35,966 nt of DNA, from assembly GCF_028696615.1 (NCBI RefSeq), contig NZ_JAQVGQ010000003.1, positions 1 through 35,966 of the forward strand, given 5' to 3'. The stretch is from Immundisolibacter sp. (lineage in GTDB: Bacteria; Pseudomonadota; Gammaproteobacteria; Immundisolibacterales; Immundisolibacteraceae). Positions 7,809-14,990 of the stretch are shown here, piece after piece; position 1 is the stretch's first letter; each line of letters opens with the position of its first letter. The position numbers and the translations under genes are program-made. The notes below the pieces were generated by a model. That model worked only from the letters and a program-made list of their open reading frames with translations, did not search any database and was not told the origin of the DNA.

Positions 7809-8786
7809 TTACATGCTGAGTCGATAGCGACCCAGACCCATCACCGCGCCCTTGCCGGCGTGCGTCCACTGGCCGAGCCACAGATAGGGCCACAACGGCG
7901 CCAGCGCCGCGCCCGGCAGCACGAAGGCGCCGACCAGGCCGCCCATCTGCAGCAGCGCATCCTGGCGCGCCGAGTAGCGCGTCCAGTCGTGCCAGCGCAG
8001 GTCGGCATCCTCGATGGGAACCGCCTCGGCGGCCTGCACCAGGGCGCGGAAATCGGTGTCGAGCGGCGTGTCGGTGTGGAAATAGGAGAGCAGCGACAGC
8101 CGCCGCAGCAGCGCCGAGAAGAAATCCCGAAACCGCAGCCGCTCGGCCGTGACCAGGTCCTCGGCCACCTTCAGGCGCAGCGGCGTCGAGAGTTCCACGC
8201 GCACCAGGCCGGCGGGCGGCGGTGGAATGCTCGGCACGCGCGCAGGCTGCGACTGCAGCCGTCCGCCGCTGGCGTAGATCGTCTGCCAGCCGGCGGCGGT
8301 CTGCTGCTCGACGCGGGCGAGCGCATAGCGGCCGGCTCCCTGCGCCGCGCCCTGGCCGACGCCGCCTTGGCCGGCGCGACGCAGCGCCTCGATGAAATAG
8401 GCGAGCTGGGCCTGGCCGCGCCCGATCAGCACCAGGTCGACGCCAAAGGTTTCACCGGGCGCGACATCGCGGCAGTCGGGCCAGGGTTCGACTACGAACG
8501 GATGCGGCGCCGCCGGGTACTTGCGCAGCTTCTCGGCGCGCTCCGGCGGCGGCGTCTCGAACACGTAGGGATAGACGCAGGAGCGGTACAGCAGGCAGTC
8601 CGGGCAGTGCCGCGCGCCGGTGACGCACACCGTGCGTTTGAGCGCATGCCCCAGCGCGCCGCGCCAGGCAGAGCCGGCATAGGCCGGCAGGCGCACGGCG
8701 CTGTCGGCGATCAGATGCAGGCGGTAACGGGCCACCGGCAGCGCAACGAGCGTTGTAGCGGCTGCGGTGAACGACACAGGTTCCAT
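7809..8786 (-). CDS. cas6: Cas6, pre-crRNA processing endoribonuclease (RAMP)
   Basis: The match begins at MEPVSF (start 8786, 325 aa), which has GGGGTG about five bases upstream; the 24 residues added by the track start at 8858 are not family-like. The protein has the Cas6 features RLPAYAGSAWRGALGHALKR near the N-terminus, a cysteine cluster CPDCLLYRSCVYPYVFETPP, and the C-terminal glycine-rich loop HAGKGAVMGLGRYRL, which closes the second ferredoxin fold and contacts the repeat RNA. Cas6 cuts the CRISPR transcript within repeats to make crRNAs for the Cmr complex. It is the first gene of the minus-strand cas string. No repeat array is visible in the window, so its substrate lies elsewhere, perhaps beyond the left edge. 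Confidence 0.9.
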   Translation of the reverse strand: MEPVSFTAAATTLVALPVARYRLHLIADSAVRLPAYAGSAWRGALGHALKRTVCVTGARHCPDCLLYRSCVYPYVFETPPPERAEKLRKYPAAPHPFVVEPWPDCRDVAPGETFGVDLVLIGRGQAQLAYFIEALRRAGQGGVGQGAAQGAGRYALARVEQQTAAGWQTIYASGGRLQSQPARVPSIPPPPAGLVRVELSTPLRLKVAEDLVTAERLRFRDFFSALLRRLSLLSYFHTDTPLDTDFRALVQAAEAVPIEDADLRWHDWTRYSARQDALLQMGGLVGAFVLPGAALAPLWPYLWLGQWTHAGKGAVMGLGRYRLSM

Positions 8787-8892
8787 GAGCACCCCGGGGC
8801 AGGAAGGCGGGCAGTCTGTCGGCCACCACCCGCGCGGCCTTGAATCGGCCGATGCCACAGCATCTCGCCGCCAGCCACAGCCAGCTCATCCT

Positions 8893-8902
8893 GCAAGCTT
8901 GC
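8893..8902. promoter_or_regulatory. Palindrome GCAAGCTTGC upstream of cas6
   Basis: The same perfect palindrome as upstream of cmr1, here 106 bases before the cas6 start in the 151-base gap after the Anbu gene. On the minus strand both copies read CGGCAAGCTTGC followed by purines. No convincing promoter hexamers were found nearby. Confidence 0.4.
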
Positions 8903-8919
8903 CGGGTGAAGTCGGGCCT

Positions 8920-8938
8920 AAAAAAAACCTCAAGAGGT
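8920..8938 (-). terminator. Intrinsic terminator of the Anbu protease gene
   Basis: On the minus strand the Anbu stop runs into ACCT-CTTG-AGGT followed by eight T residues. The stem is short, but CTTG is a stable tetraloop and the T run is long. It would separate Anbu transcription from the cas6 operon on the same strand. Confidence 0.55.
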
Positions 8939-9675
8939 CATCCCCCCAACTCCCAGTCGAAGCGCGGCAGGTCCAAAAAGGCGCGCTTGAGGCCCTCGTT
9001 CCAGCCCTGCTGGATACCTTGGTACAGCGGTGAGTCGGCGGCCAGCGTCAGGCGGCGGGTGACGCGCAGCGCGCCGGCCTCGCACACCGCCAGGTCCAGC
9101 GGCGGGCCGACCGAGACGTTGGCGCGGATGGTGGAATCCAGCGACACCAGCGCGCAGCGGGCGGCGTCGTCGAGCGTGGTGTCGGGCGCGATGATGCGGT
9201 CCAGGATCGGCTTGCCATACTTGGTCTCGCCGATCTGCAGGTAGGGGGTTTCCGGCGTGGCGCTGATGTAGTTGCCCTGCGCGTACACCAGGCACAGCTC
9301 GTGGGTACTGCCGGCGACCTCGCCGCCGATGATGAAGGTGGCCTCGGCGCTGACGCCGCTGCGCGCCAGCGCGTCGGCGTGCTCCTGCTGGATGCGGTAA
9401 CTGAGCTTGCCAAGGTAGTCGGCCGCCTCGAACGGGTCGCGCACCTGCCGCAGGCCGGGACCGGCCGGGTCGTTGAACTCGCGCCGCAGGGCGTTGATGA
9501 CCGCCTGGCTGGTGGCGAGGTTGCCGGCGCTGAGCACAACGAACACCCGCTCGCCCGGCTGCTCGAACACGTGCATCTTGCTGTAGGTGCTGATGTGGTC
9601 GACGCCGGCGTTGGTGCGCGAGTCGGAGGCGAACACCAGCCCGGCATTCACCTTGATGCCGACACAGTAAGTCAT
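8938..9675 (-). CDS. Anbu-type proteasome-like protease (ancestral beta subunit)
   Basis: A 245-residue protein starting MTYCVGIKVNAGLVFASDSRTNAGVDHIST, the hallmark of the Anbu family of proteasome beta-like N-terminal nucleophile hydrolases. After removal of the initiator Met, Thr2 would be the catalytic nucleophile, with the D-x-R and Lys positions of the fold at SDSRTN and SKMH. Anbu assembles into open helical rings; its substrates are poorly known. It usually sits in an operon with an alpha-E protein, an ATP-grasp protein and a transglutaminase-like protein. None of these is next to it here, so it is a solo copy. It has its own promoter with a perfect -10 box and ends in a terminator, so it is probably monocistronic. 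It lies beside the cas genes but shows no sequence tie to them. Confidence 0.9.
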   Translation of the reverse strand: MTYCVGIKVNAGLVFASDSRTNAGVDHISTYSKMHVFEQPGERVFVVLSAGNLATSQAVINALRREFNDPAGPGLRQVRDPFEAADYLGKLSYRIQQEHADALARSGVSAEATFIIGGEVAGSTHELCLVYAQGNYISATPETPYLQIGETKYGKPILDRIIAPDTTLDDAARCALVSLDSTIRANVSVGPPLDLAVCEAGALRVTRRLTLAADSPLYQGIQQGWNEGLKRAFLDLPRFDWELGG

Positions 9676-9707
9676 GACACAGTCCCGCGGACGTGAAAGG
9701 GCCGGCG

Positions 9708-9731
9708 ATTATAGGAAAGCGCCGGCGCTTT
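9708..9731 (-). promoter_or_regulatory. Promoter of the Anbu gene with a 16-bp palindrome in the spacer
   Basis: On the minus strand a perfect -10 box TATAAT (9713-9708) lies about 33 bases before the Anbu ATG. Directly upstream of it is the perfect palindrome AAAGCGCCGGCGCTTT (9716-9731), which fills most of the -35/-10 spacer. No good -35 hexamer is present. A palindrome in this place is a typical repressor or spacer-activator operator. The promoter call rests on the -10 and its distance; the operator role is inference. Confidence 0.6.
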
Positions 9732-9871
9732 TCTTTGGCCGGCAAGTCCTGAATCATTGGCGCCCGGCGCCGATCGGTCCGACCGGCCGGCACCGATGTT
9801 GCTGATGTTGCTAAAGCACGCCCATACCCGCCGCACGCCGTGCGCGGCTCCGCCACCTGACCCAGGGAACC

Positions 9872-11260
9872 ATGCCAATGACGCAGGGCCTGATGCGCCG
9901 CAAATCCATCGCCGCCGCGCTCGCCAACGGCGATCAGGGCCTCGCGCGCAGCCTGTCGGGGCTGGACCTGACCCTGCTGGGCATCGGCGCCATCATCGGT
10001 GCCGGCATTTTCGTGCTCACCGGCGTGGCGGCCGCCACCAAGGCGGGGCCGGCGCTGGCGCTGTCGTTCGTGATGGGGGCGCTGGCCTGCGGCTTCGCGG
10101 CGCTGGTGTATGCCGAGCTCGCCTCCACCGTGCCGTTGTCCGGCAGCGCCTACACCTACACCTACGTCACGCTCGGCGAACTGCCGGCGTGGATCATCGG
10201 CTGGGACCTGATCCTCGAGTACGCGCTGGCCTGCGCCACGGTGGCGATCGGCTGGTCGGGCTATTTCCTGCGCCTGCTGGAGGGCATCGGCATCACGCTG
10301 CCGGCGGCGCTGACGCACGGCCCGGCCGAGGGCGGCATCGTCAACCTGCCGGCGTTCGCGGTGATGCTGCTGATCAGCCTGCTGCTGGCGGTCGGCGTGC
10401 GCCAGACCAGCGTCGCCAACGCGCTGATCGTGATCCTGAAACTGGCCGTGATCGGCATCTTCCTGTACGCCGCCGTGCCGCACGTGCAGCCGGCCAACTG
10501 GCAGCCGTTCATGCCGTTCGGCTGGTCGGGGGTGATGGCCGGCGCCGGGCTGATCTTTTTTGCCTACATCGGCTTCGACGCCGTCTCCACCGCCGCCGAG
10601 GAAGCCAAAAACCCGCAGCGCGACATGCCGATCGGCATCATCACCTCGCTGGTGCTGTGCACGCTGCTGTACATCGCCGTCACCGTGGTGCTGACCGGCA
10701 TTGCGCCGTACAGCACGCTCGACGTGGCCGACCCGATCGCCTTTGCGCTGGTGCAGGTCGGCGAGCACTTCGCCGCCGGCGCCACCGCCGTGGGCGCGGT
10801 GGCGGGCCTGACCTCGGTGCTGCTGGTGATGATGTACGGCCAGACGCGGGTGTTCTACGCCATGTCGCGCGACGGCCTGCTGCCGGCGGCGTTCAGCGAG
10901 GTGCACCCGCGCTTTCGCACGCCGGCGCGCACCACGCTGGCGACCGGGCTGCTGATCGCCATCGCCGCCGGCGTGCTGCCCATCCACGAGGTGGCATCGC
11001 TGGTCAACGTCGGCACGCTGGCGGCGTTCGTGATGGTGTCGGTGGCGGTGCTGTACCTGCGCCGCGCGCAGCCGGACCTGCCACGGCCGTTTCGCACGCC
11101 GTGGATGCCGTGGACGCCCATCTTCGCCATCGTGTCCTGCGGGTATCTGATCGCCAGCCTGGAGGCCGTCACGCTGTGGCGGTTCGTGATCTGGATGGCG
11201 ATCGGCGTGGTGGTGTATTTCGCCTACGCGCGCCGGCACAGCGCGCTGCGCCAGGCGTGA
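9872..11260 (+). CDS. APC-superfamily amino acid permease (CAT-like)
   Basis: A 462-residue membrane protein with about twelve hydrophobic segments. After a short cytoplasmic start, segment 1 holds the APC substrate-site motif LGIGAIIGAGIFVLTG (about 35-50). Further conserved pieces are the TM3 entry PLSGSAYTYTYVTLGE, the TM6 region FFAYIGFDAVSTAAEEAKNPQRDMP and RVFYAMSRDGLLP. These match the cationic amino acid transporter/YfnA type of uptake permease in the inner membrane; the exact substrate cannot be read off. The ATG at 9872 has AGGGA just upstream. It is divergent from the Anbu gene. The next gene starts inside its stop codon (GTGA), an odd partner, since permeases of this family do not work with outer-membrane channels. 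Confidence 0.85.
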   Translation: MPMTQGLMRRKSIAAALANGDQGLARSLSGLDLTLLGIGAIIGAGIFVLTGVAAATKAGPALALSFVMGALACGFAALVYAELASTVPLSGSAYTYTYVTLGELPAWIIGWDLILEYALACATVAIGWSGYFLRLLEGIGITLPAALTHGPAEGGIVNLPAFAVMLLISLLLAVGVRQTSVANALIVILKLAVIGIFLYAAVPHVQPANWQPFMPFGWSGVMAGAGLIFFAYIGFDAVSTAAEEAKNPQRDMPIGIITSLVLCTLLYIAVTVVLTGIAPYSTLDVADPIAFALVQVGEHFAAGATAVGAVAGLTSVLLVMMYGQTRVFYAMSRDGLLPAAFSEVHPRFRTPARTTLATGLLIAIAAGVLPIHEVASLVNVGTLAAFVMVSVAVLYLRRAQPDLPRPFRTPWMPWTPIFAIVSCGYLIASLEAVTLWRFVIWMAIGVVVYFAYARRHSALRQA

Positions 11261-12744
11261 AGGCCGGCGAGGGACTGCTGAAAAAGTCCGCCCCCGAGAG
11301 GGTTCGGCGCGCAGGCGCGCGCTGCGGGCCGGCGCTGCGCCGCGCAGGCGCCGCGGCGCTGGCGCTGTGGCTGGGCGCCTGCTCGCTGGCCCCGCACCGG
11401 AACCCGCCGCTGCCGGCGCTGCCGGCCGGCTGGAACGACCCTGTGCTCGACGGCGCCACCCGGCCGCCCGCCGCCGACTGGTGGCGACAGTTCGGCGATG
11501 CCGAGCTCGACCGCCTGGTCGCCCGCGCGCTGGATGCCAACCTCGACCTGGCGCTGGCCGCCGCGCGCGTGGAGGAAGCCCGCGCGCTGCTGGCCGGCGC
11601 CCGCGCCGAGCTGTGGCCGACGCTCGACGCGCAGGCCGACGCCTCGCGCCAGCGCGGCGCCGCCACCACCGGCAGCGGCCAGGTGCGCAATCTGTACAGC
11701 GTGGCCGGCGTGCTGGGCTACGAGCTCGACCTGTTCGGGCGCCTGCGCAGCGCCAGCGACGCCGCCCGCGCCCGCCTGCTCGAATCCGCCTACACCGCCG
11801 AGGCGGTGCGCCTGACGGTGGTCACCGACGTGGTCGGCGCGTACCTGGACCTGCGCTCGGCCGAGCGCCAGCTGGTCATCACCGATGCCACCGTCAGCGC
11901 CCGCGAGCAGGCGCTGGAACTCGAACGCGCGCGGCTGCGCCTTGGCGCCGGCACGGAGCTGACGCTGCGCCAGGCCGAGGCGGAGCTGGCCAGCAGCCGG
12001 GCGCTGGCCGCCAGCCTGCGCGATCTGGTCTCGCGCAGCGGCACGGCGCTGGCGGTGCTGACCGGCGCCACGCCGAAGGCGCTGATCGAATCCGCGCCGC
12101 CGCCGGGCGAGTTTTCCACCCTCGCCCTGCCCGGCGCGCTGCCGCGCGTGCTGCCGAGCGAGCTGCTGCAGCGCCGGCCGGACATCCGCGCCGCCGAGGC
12201 GGCGCTGCGCGCCGCGGATGCCGACATCGGCACCGCGCGGGCGCAGTGGTTCCCGCGCATCAGCCTGACCGCGCTCATCGGCAGCGACGCGCTGCGCGTG
12301 GGCGATCTGTTCGGCGGGGACGCGTACAACTGGTCGCTCGGCAGCTCACTGGTGGCGCCGCTGCTCGACTTCGGCCGCGTCAAGGCGCAGGTGCGGGGCG
12401 CCGAGGCCAGACGCCAGCAGGCCGAAATCCTGTACCGGCAGACCGTGCAGACGGCGTTCGCCGAGGTGCGCGACGCGCTCACCCTGCTGCGCGAGGCGCA
12501 GGCCCGCGAGCAGGCACAGACCGACGCGGTGCGCGCGCTCGAGCGCGCACTGGCGCTGGCCGAGCTGCAGTACCGCAGCGGCCGCGGCCTGTATCTGGAC
12601 GTGCTGGTCGCCCAGCGCAGCCTGCTGTCGGCCCAGCTCGACCAGACCACCGCCGCCCACGACGCGCGCCTGGCGGCGGCGACGCTGTTCAAGGCGCTCG
12701 GCGGCGGCTGGGCGGATGCGTCAGCGGCTGCCGCCCCCGGCTGA
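11257..12744 (+). CDS. Outer-membrane efflux lipoprotein, NodT/OprM family
   Basis: The track ORF begins at 9757, but everything before 11257 is the shadow of the permease. From the GTG at 11257 the product has 495 residues: a signal peptide ending in the lipobox LGAC (Cys42), then two outer-membrane efflux repeats. Typical features are DWWRQFGDAELDRLVARAL, YELDLFGRLRSA, LLQRRPDIRAAEAALRAADADIGTARAQWFPRISL and LLDFGRVKAQV. Such proteins form the trimeric outer-membrane duct of tripartite (RND, ABC or MFS) efflux pumps. No adaptor or pump gene is adjacent. The start is uncertain: GTG overlaps the permease stop with no clear ribosome site, no other usable start exists before the signal peptide, and part of the first 20 codons (GCTGAAAAAGTCC) resembles a local repeat arm. 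Confidence 0.85.
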   Translation: MKAGEGLLKKSAPERVRRAGARCGPALRRAGAAALALWLGACSLAPHRNPPLPALPAGWNDPVLDGATRPPAADWWRQFGDAELDRLVARALDANLDLALAAARVEEARALLAGARAELWPTLDAQADASRQRGAATTGSGQVRNLYSVAGVLGYELDLFGRLRSASDAARARLLESAYTAEAVRLTVVTDVVGAYLDLRSAERQLVITDATVSAREQALELERARLRLGAGTELTLRQAEAELASSRALAASLRDLVSRSGTALAVLTGATPKALIESAPPPGEFSTLALPGALPRVLPSELLQRRPDIRAAEAALRAADADIGTARAQWFPRISLTALIGSDALRVGDLFGGDAYNWSLGSSLVAPLLDFGRVKAQVRGAEARRQQAEILYRQTVQTAFAEVRDALTLLREAQAREQAQTDAVRALERALALAELQYRSGRGLYLDVLVAQRSLLSAQLDQTTAAHDARLAAATLFKALGGGWADASAAAAPG

Positions 12745-12910
12745 GAGCTTGTGAATTTTTCAAGCTCCGAGGCCGGCCAGGGATGGCCGCACGGGCGACG
12801 CAAGCAATGCGCAGGACGCGCATTTCGTCACAAACTCTGAGGAAATCTGATGGCGGTTTCAAATCCCTGACGCGCCGCCGGCGCCGCTTGGGGAACGCTT
12901 ACGTCTCGAC
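12745..12910. other. Intergenic stretch with three short hairpins downstream of the efflux gene
   Basis: No gene is visible. Perfect inverted repeats are GAGCTTG/CAAGCTC (12745-12767, starting right after the efflux stop), GGCCA/TGGCC (12775-12788) and AATGCGC/GCGCATT (12806-12824). The first could act as a 3' stabiliser or weak terminator, but no T run follows. The rest, to 12910, is unremarkable. Confidence 0.5.
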
Positions 12911-13028
12911 GTCCGGGGCAGGATGCCCCGGCCTGAATCGAGGGCGTAACTCCTTGATTCAATCAGCGTCGCGCGGGCCTATACCGCGCGACGGCGAGCT
13001 GAAAATTCCAGGGAGGGAATTTTTCAGC
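12911..13028. repeat. 118-bp structured repeat element, copy 1 (3' of the LOG gene)
   Basis: This stretch contains four inverted repeats: CCGGGGCA/TGCCCCGG (12913-12931), GAATCGAGG/CCTTGATTC with one G-T pair (12935-12960), a perfect 10-bp stem CGTCGCGCGG/CCGCGCGACG (12967-12993), and GCTGAAAATTCC/GGAATTTTTCAGC with one bulge (12998-13028). It ends seven bases from the LOG stop codon, so on the minus strand it is the 3' UTR of that gene. A second element of exactly the same length lies at 14156-14273. By hand count about 80 of 118 positions agree without gaps. No coding frame is supported. Confidence 0.75.
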
Positions 13029-13035
13029 ATTTTCC

Positions 13036-13980
13036 TTACACGCAGGGAAACAGGCTGCCGCCGTTGTGCTCGTGCCAGCGCAGGATGCCGTCCCAGATTT
13101 CCTGCGCCGTCTCGGCGTACCAGAACAGGTCGCGGTCCTCGGGGTCGATGACGCCCTCGTCGACCAGGAAATCGAAATCGACTGCCCGGCGCCAGTAGCT
13201 CTCGCCGACCAGCACCACCGGCACCGGGTGAATCTTGCGGGTCTGGATCAGCGTCAGGGTCTCGAACAACTCGTCGAAGGTGCCGTAACCGCCCGGGAAC
13301 GCCACCAGCGCCCACGCCCGCTGCAGAAAGTGCAGCTTGCGCAGCGCGAAGTAGTGGAAACGAAAGCACAACTCGGGCGTGATGTAAGGATTCGGGTACT
13401 GCTCGCGCGGCAGACTGATGTTCAGCCCCACCGACTTGGCGCCGACGTCGAAAGCACCGCGGTTGGCCGCCTCCATGATGCCGGGGCCGCCGCCGGTCAT
13501 CACCACCAGGCTGCAATCCTGCGGCCCGGCACCGGAACGGCCGACCAACTGACCGAATTCGCGTGCCACGTCGTAATAGCGGGCCTTGGCGGCGCGCCGC
13601 TCGGCCACGGCGAGCTGCCGCGCCAGCTCGGCGTTGCCCGGATCGGCCGCCAGCGCCGCGCGGTGCTCGTCCAGCTCGCGCGCCGCCGCCGTCGCTTCAT
13701 GGATGCGCGTGCCGCCGAACACCACGATGGTGTGCTGGACGCCGTGCTGGCGCAGCAGCATCTCCGGCTTCAGGTAATCCACGTGCAGGCGCAGGCCGCG
13801 GTTCTCGTCCAGGCGCAAAAAATCCGGGTCCTGGTCGGCGATGCGGTAGCTTGGGCTGCTCATGATGGCCGCCACGCGCTGCGGCGCGGTGGGATCATCC
13901 GAGACCGGCTTCGGGCGCTGTTCGGGCAGCGGCCGGACGCGCTGCGCGGCCGGCGGCAGCGGCGGCTTGCGGGCGGCCAT
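13036..13980 (-). CDS. LOG-family Rossmann-fold protein (TIGR00730-like)
   Basis: I take the start at 13980 (MAARKPPLPP, 314 aa), which has GGGAG seven bases upstream; the 40 extra residues of the track ORF run into the promoter region. The core carries TIVVFGGTRIHEA, the nucleotide-binding TGGGPGIMEAANRGA, and the LOG signature PGGYGTFDELFETLTLIQT. Proteins with this motif cleave nucleoside 5'-monophosphates, releasing the free base; some make cytokinins. They were once misnamed lysine decarboxylases. The N-terminal 110 residues are an extension compared with the minimal LOG of about 190 residues, which suggests the longer bacterial subgroup. It is transcribed alone on the minus strand, with an extended -10 element upstream and copy 1 of the hairpin element after its stop. 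The physiological substrate is unknown. Confidence 0.85.
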   Translation of the reverse strand: MAARKPPLPPAAQRVRPLPEQRPKPVSDDPTAPQRVAAIMSSPSYRIADQDPDFLRLDENRGLRLHVDYLKPEMLLRQHGVQHTIVVFGGTRIHEATAAARELDEHRAALAADPGNAELARQLAVAERRAAKARYYDVAREFGQLVGRSGAGPQDCSLVVMTGGGPGIMEAANRGAFDVGAKSVGLNISLPREQYPNPYITPELCFRFHYFALRKLHFLQRAWALVAFPGGYGTFDELFETLTLIQTRKIHPVPVVLVGESYWRRAVDFDFLVDEGVIDPEDRDLFWYAETAQEIWDGILRWHEHNGGSLFPCV

Positions 13981-14155
13981 CAGGCGGCTCCCGCGGCGGA
14001 AACGAGCGGCCTGCGAGCAGCCGACGGCAAGGCGAGTGAAGCGGACATGGAAATTTCTGTGACCGTGAGCGATGACGACCGACGCGCGGGCGCCGGTCAA
14101 AGCCTTTTCTTATAGCACGGCCGCGTGCGGCGGCCCGGCCAGCACCTGCACCACC
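13981..14155. other. Upstream region of the LOG gene
   Basis: This is the part of the 288-base gap before the LOG gene that lies outside the repeat element. It holds the LOG ribosome site and a promoter candidate at 14109-14117. Nothing else was recognised. Confidence 0.4.
14109..14117 (-). promoter_or_regulatory. Extended -10 promoter candidate for the LOG gene
   Basis: On the minus strand the sequence TGCTATAAG matches an extended -10 element (TGnTATAAT with one mismatch), about 130 bases upstream of the chosen LOG start. No -35 hexamer is evident, as is common for extended -10 promoters. It is one of few AT-rich tracts in the gap. Confidence 0.4.
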
Positions 14156-14273
14156 GTCCAGGGCGGCATGCCCTGGCGTCGCTCGAGGGCCTCCGCCATT
14201 GACCGACGGAGCACGGCGCCGGCATGTACCGCGCAGCGCGAGCCGAAAAATTCCAGGAAAGGAAGTTTTCAGC
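14156..14273. repeat. 118-bp structured repeat element, copy 2 (3' of the YgjP-like gene)
   Basis: This copy has the same length and layout as copy 1. The first stem is CCAGGGC/GCCCTGG, where copy 1 has CCGGGGC/GCCCCGG, so one base pair has changed on both sides. The third stem keeps seven of ten pairs. The terminal stem is GCCGAAAAATTCC/GGAAGTTTTCAGC; one of its changed pairs is a G-U wobble only in minus-strand RNA. The element reaches into the neighbouring gene and supplies its TGA stop within GCTGAAAA. It looks like a dispersed REP-like or MITE-like repeat placed at 3' ends of minus-strand genes. Confidence 0.75.
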
Positions 14274-14990
14274 GTTTACTTGCCGGCTGCCACGGCCGCT
14301 GGCCGCGCAGCGCCGCCTGCCGCTCCCGGTGATCGGGCAGTGCCGCCGCCAGCAGGGCGTAGAAACGCGGGCCGTGATTCAGCTCGGCGAGGTGACACAG
14401 CTCGTGCAGCAGCACGTAGTCGATCAGCGCCGGCGCCAGCAGCACCAGGCCGACGTTGAGCGTGATGCGCCCGGCGGCGCTGCAGCTGCCCCAGCGGCTG
14501 CGCAGGCGCACCAGCCGCGGCGGCGGCAGTGCGCGCCCGGCAGTCCACGGCAGCGCGGCCGCGAGCGCCGTCAGCCGTGGCGGCAGCAGCATCTCGGCCT
14601 GCGCCCGGTACCAGGCGTCGAGGGCGAGGCTGACCGCCGCCGCGTCGTGCGGCGCCGGCACCGCCACCTGCAGCGCGCCGTCCTGCAACTGCACCTGCCG
14701 GCGGCCGCTGGCGAGCTGCAACGGGTAGCTGTCGCCCAAATAGCGCTGCGCGCTGCCGGGACCGAAGTCCGGCGCCGCCGGTGGCTGGGCGCGCCGCTGC
14801 AGCTGACCGGCGATCCAGCGCCGATGCCGGTGCAGGATGTCCGGCACCAGCCGCGCCGGCAGCCGCTGCGGCAGGCGCAGTTCGAGCACGCCGTCGGCCA
14901 CCACGCGCAGCGCGTACGTGCGCCGGCGCGCCCGCAGCAGCCGGCAGGTGAGGCGCTGGCCGTTCAGCTCGAACCACAGCTCGGCCTCGC

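Noticed and set aside
5428-7827. 799-aa plus-strand ORF opposite the two CARF genes
   Set aside because: It is antisense to two well-supported cas genes, is Gln/Arg/Ala-rich and matches no family; it is a GC-skewed shadow frame.
1-8937. CRISPR repeat array or cas1/cas2 near the cas genes
   Set aside because: I looked in all gaps for regularly spaced direct repeats and for adaptation genes; none is present. They may lie beyond position 1.
9795-9825. TTGCTG/CATACC promoter for the permease
   Set aside because: Both boxes are weak and the spacing is 18; not enough to call.
8930-11239. 769-aa minus-strand ORF across the Anbu and permease genes
   Set aside because: It is a His/Arg/Gln-rich shadow frame; the real minus-strand gene is Anbu in another frame.
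9757-11256. N-terminal 500 residues of the 995-aa plus-strand ORF
   Set aside because: This part is an Arg-rich shadow of the permease; only the segment from 11257 is a real protein.
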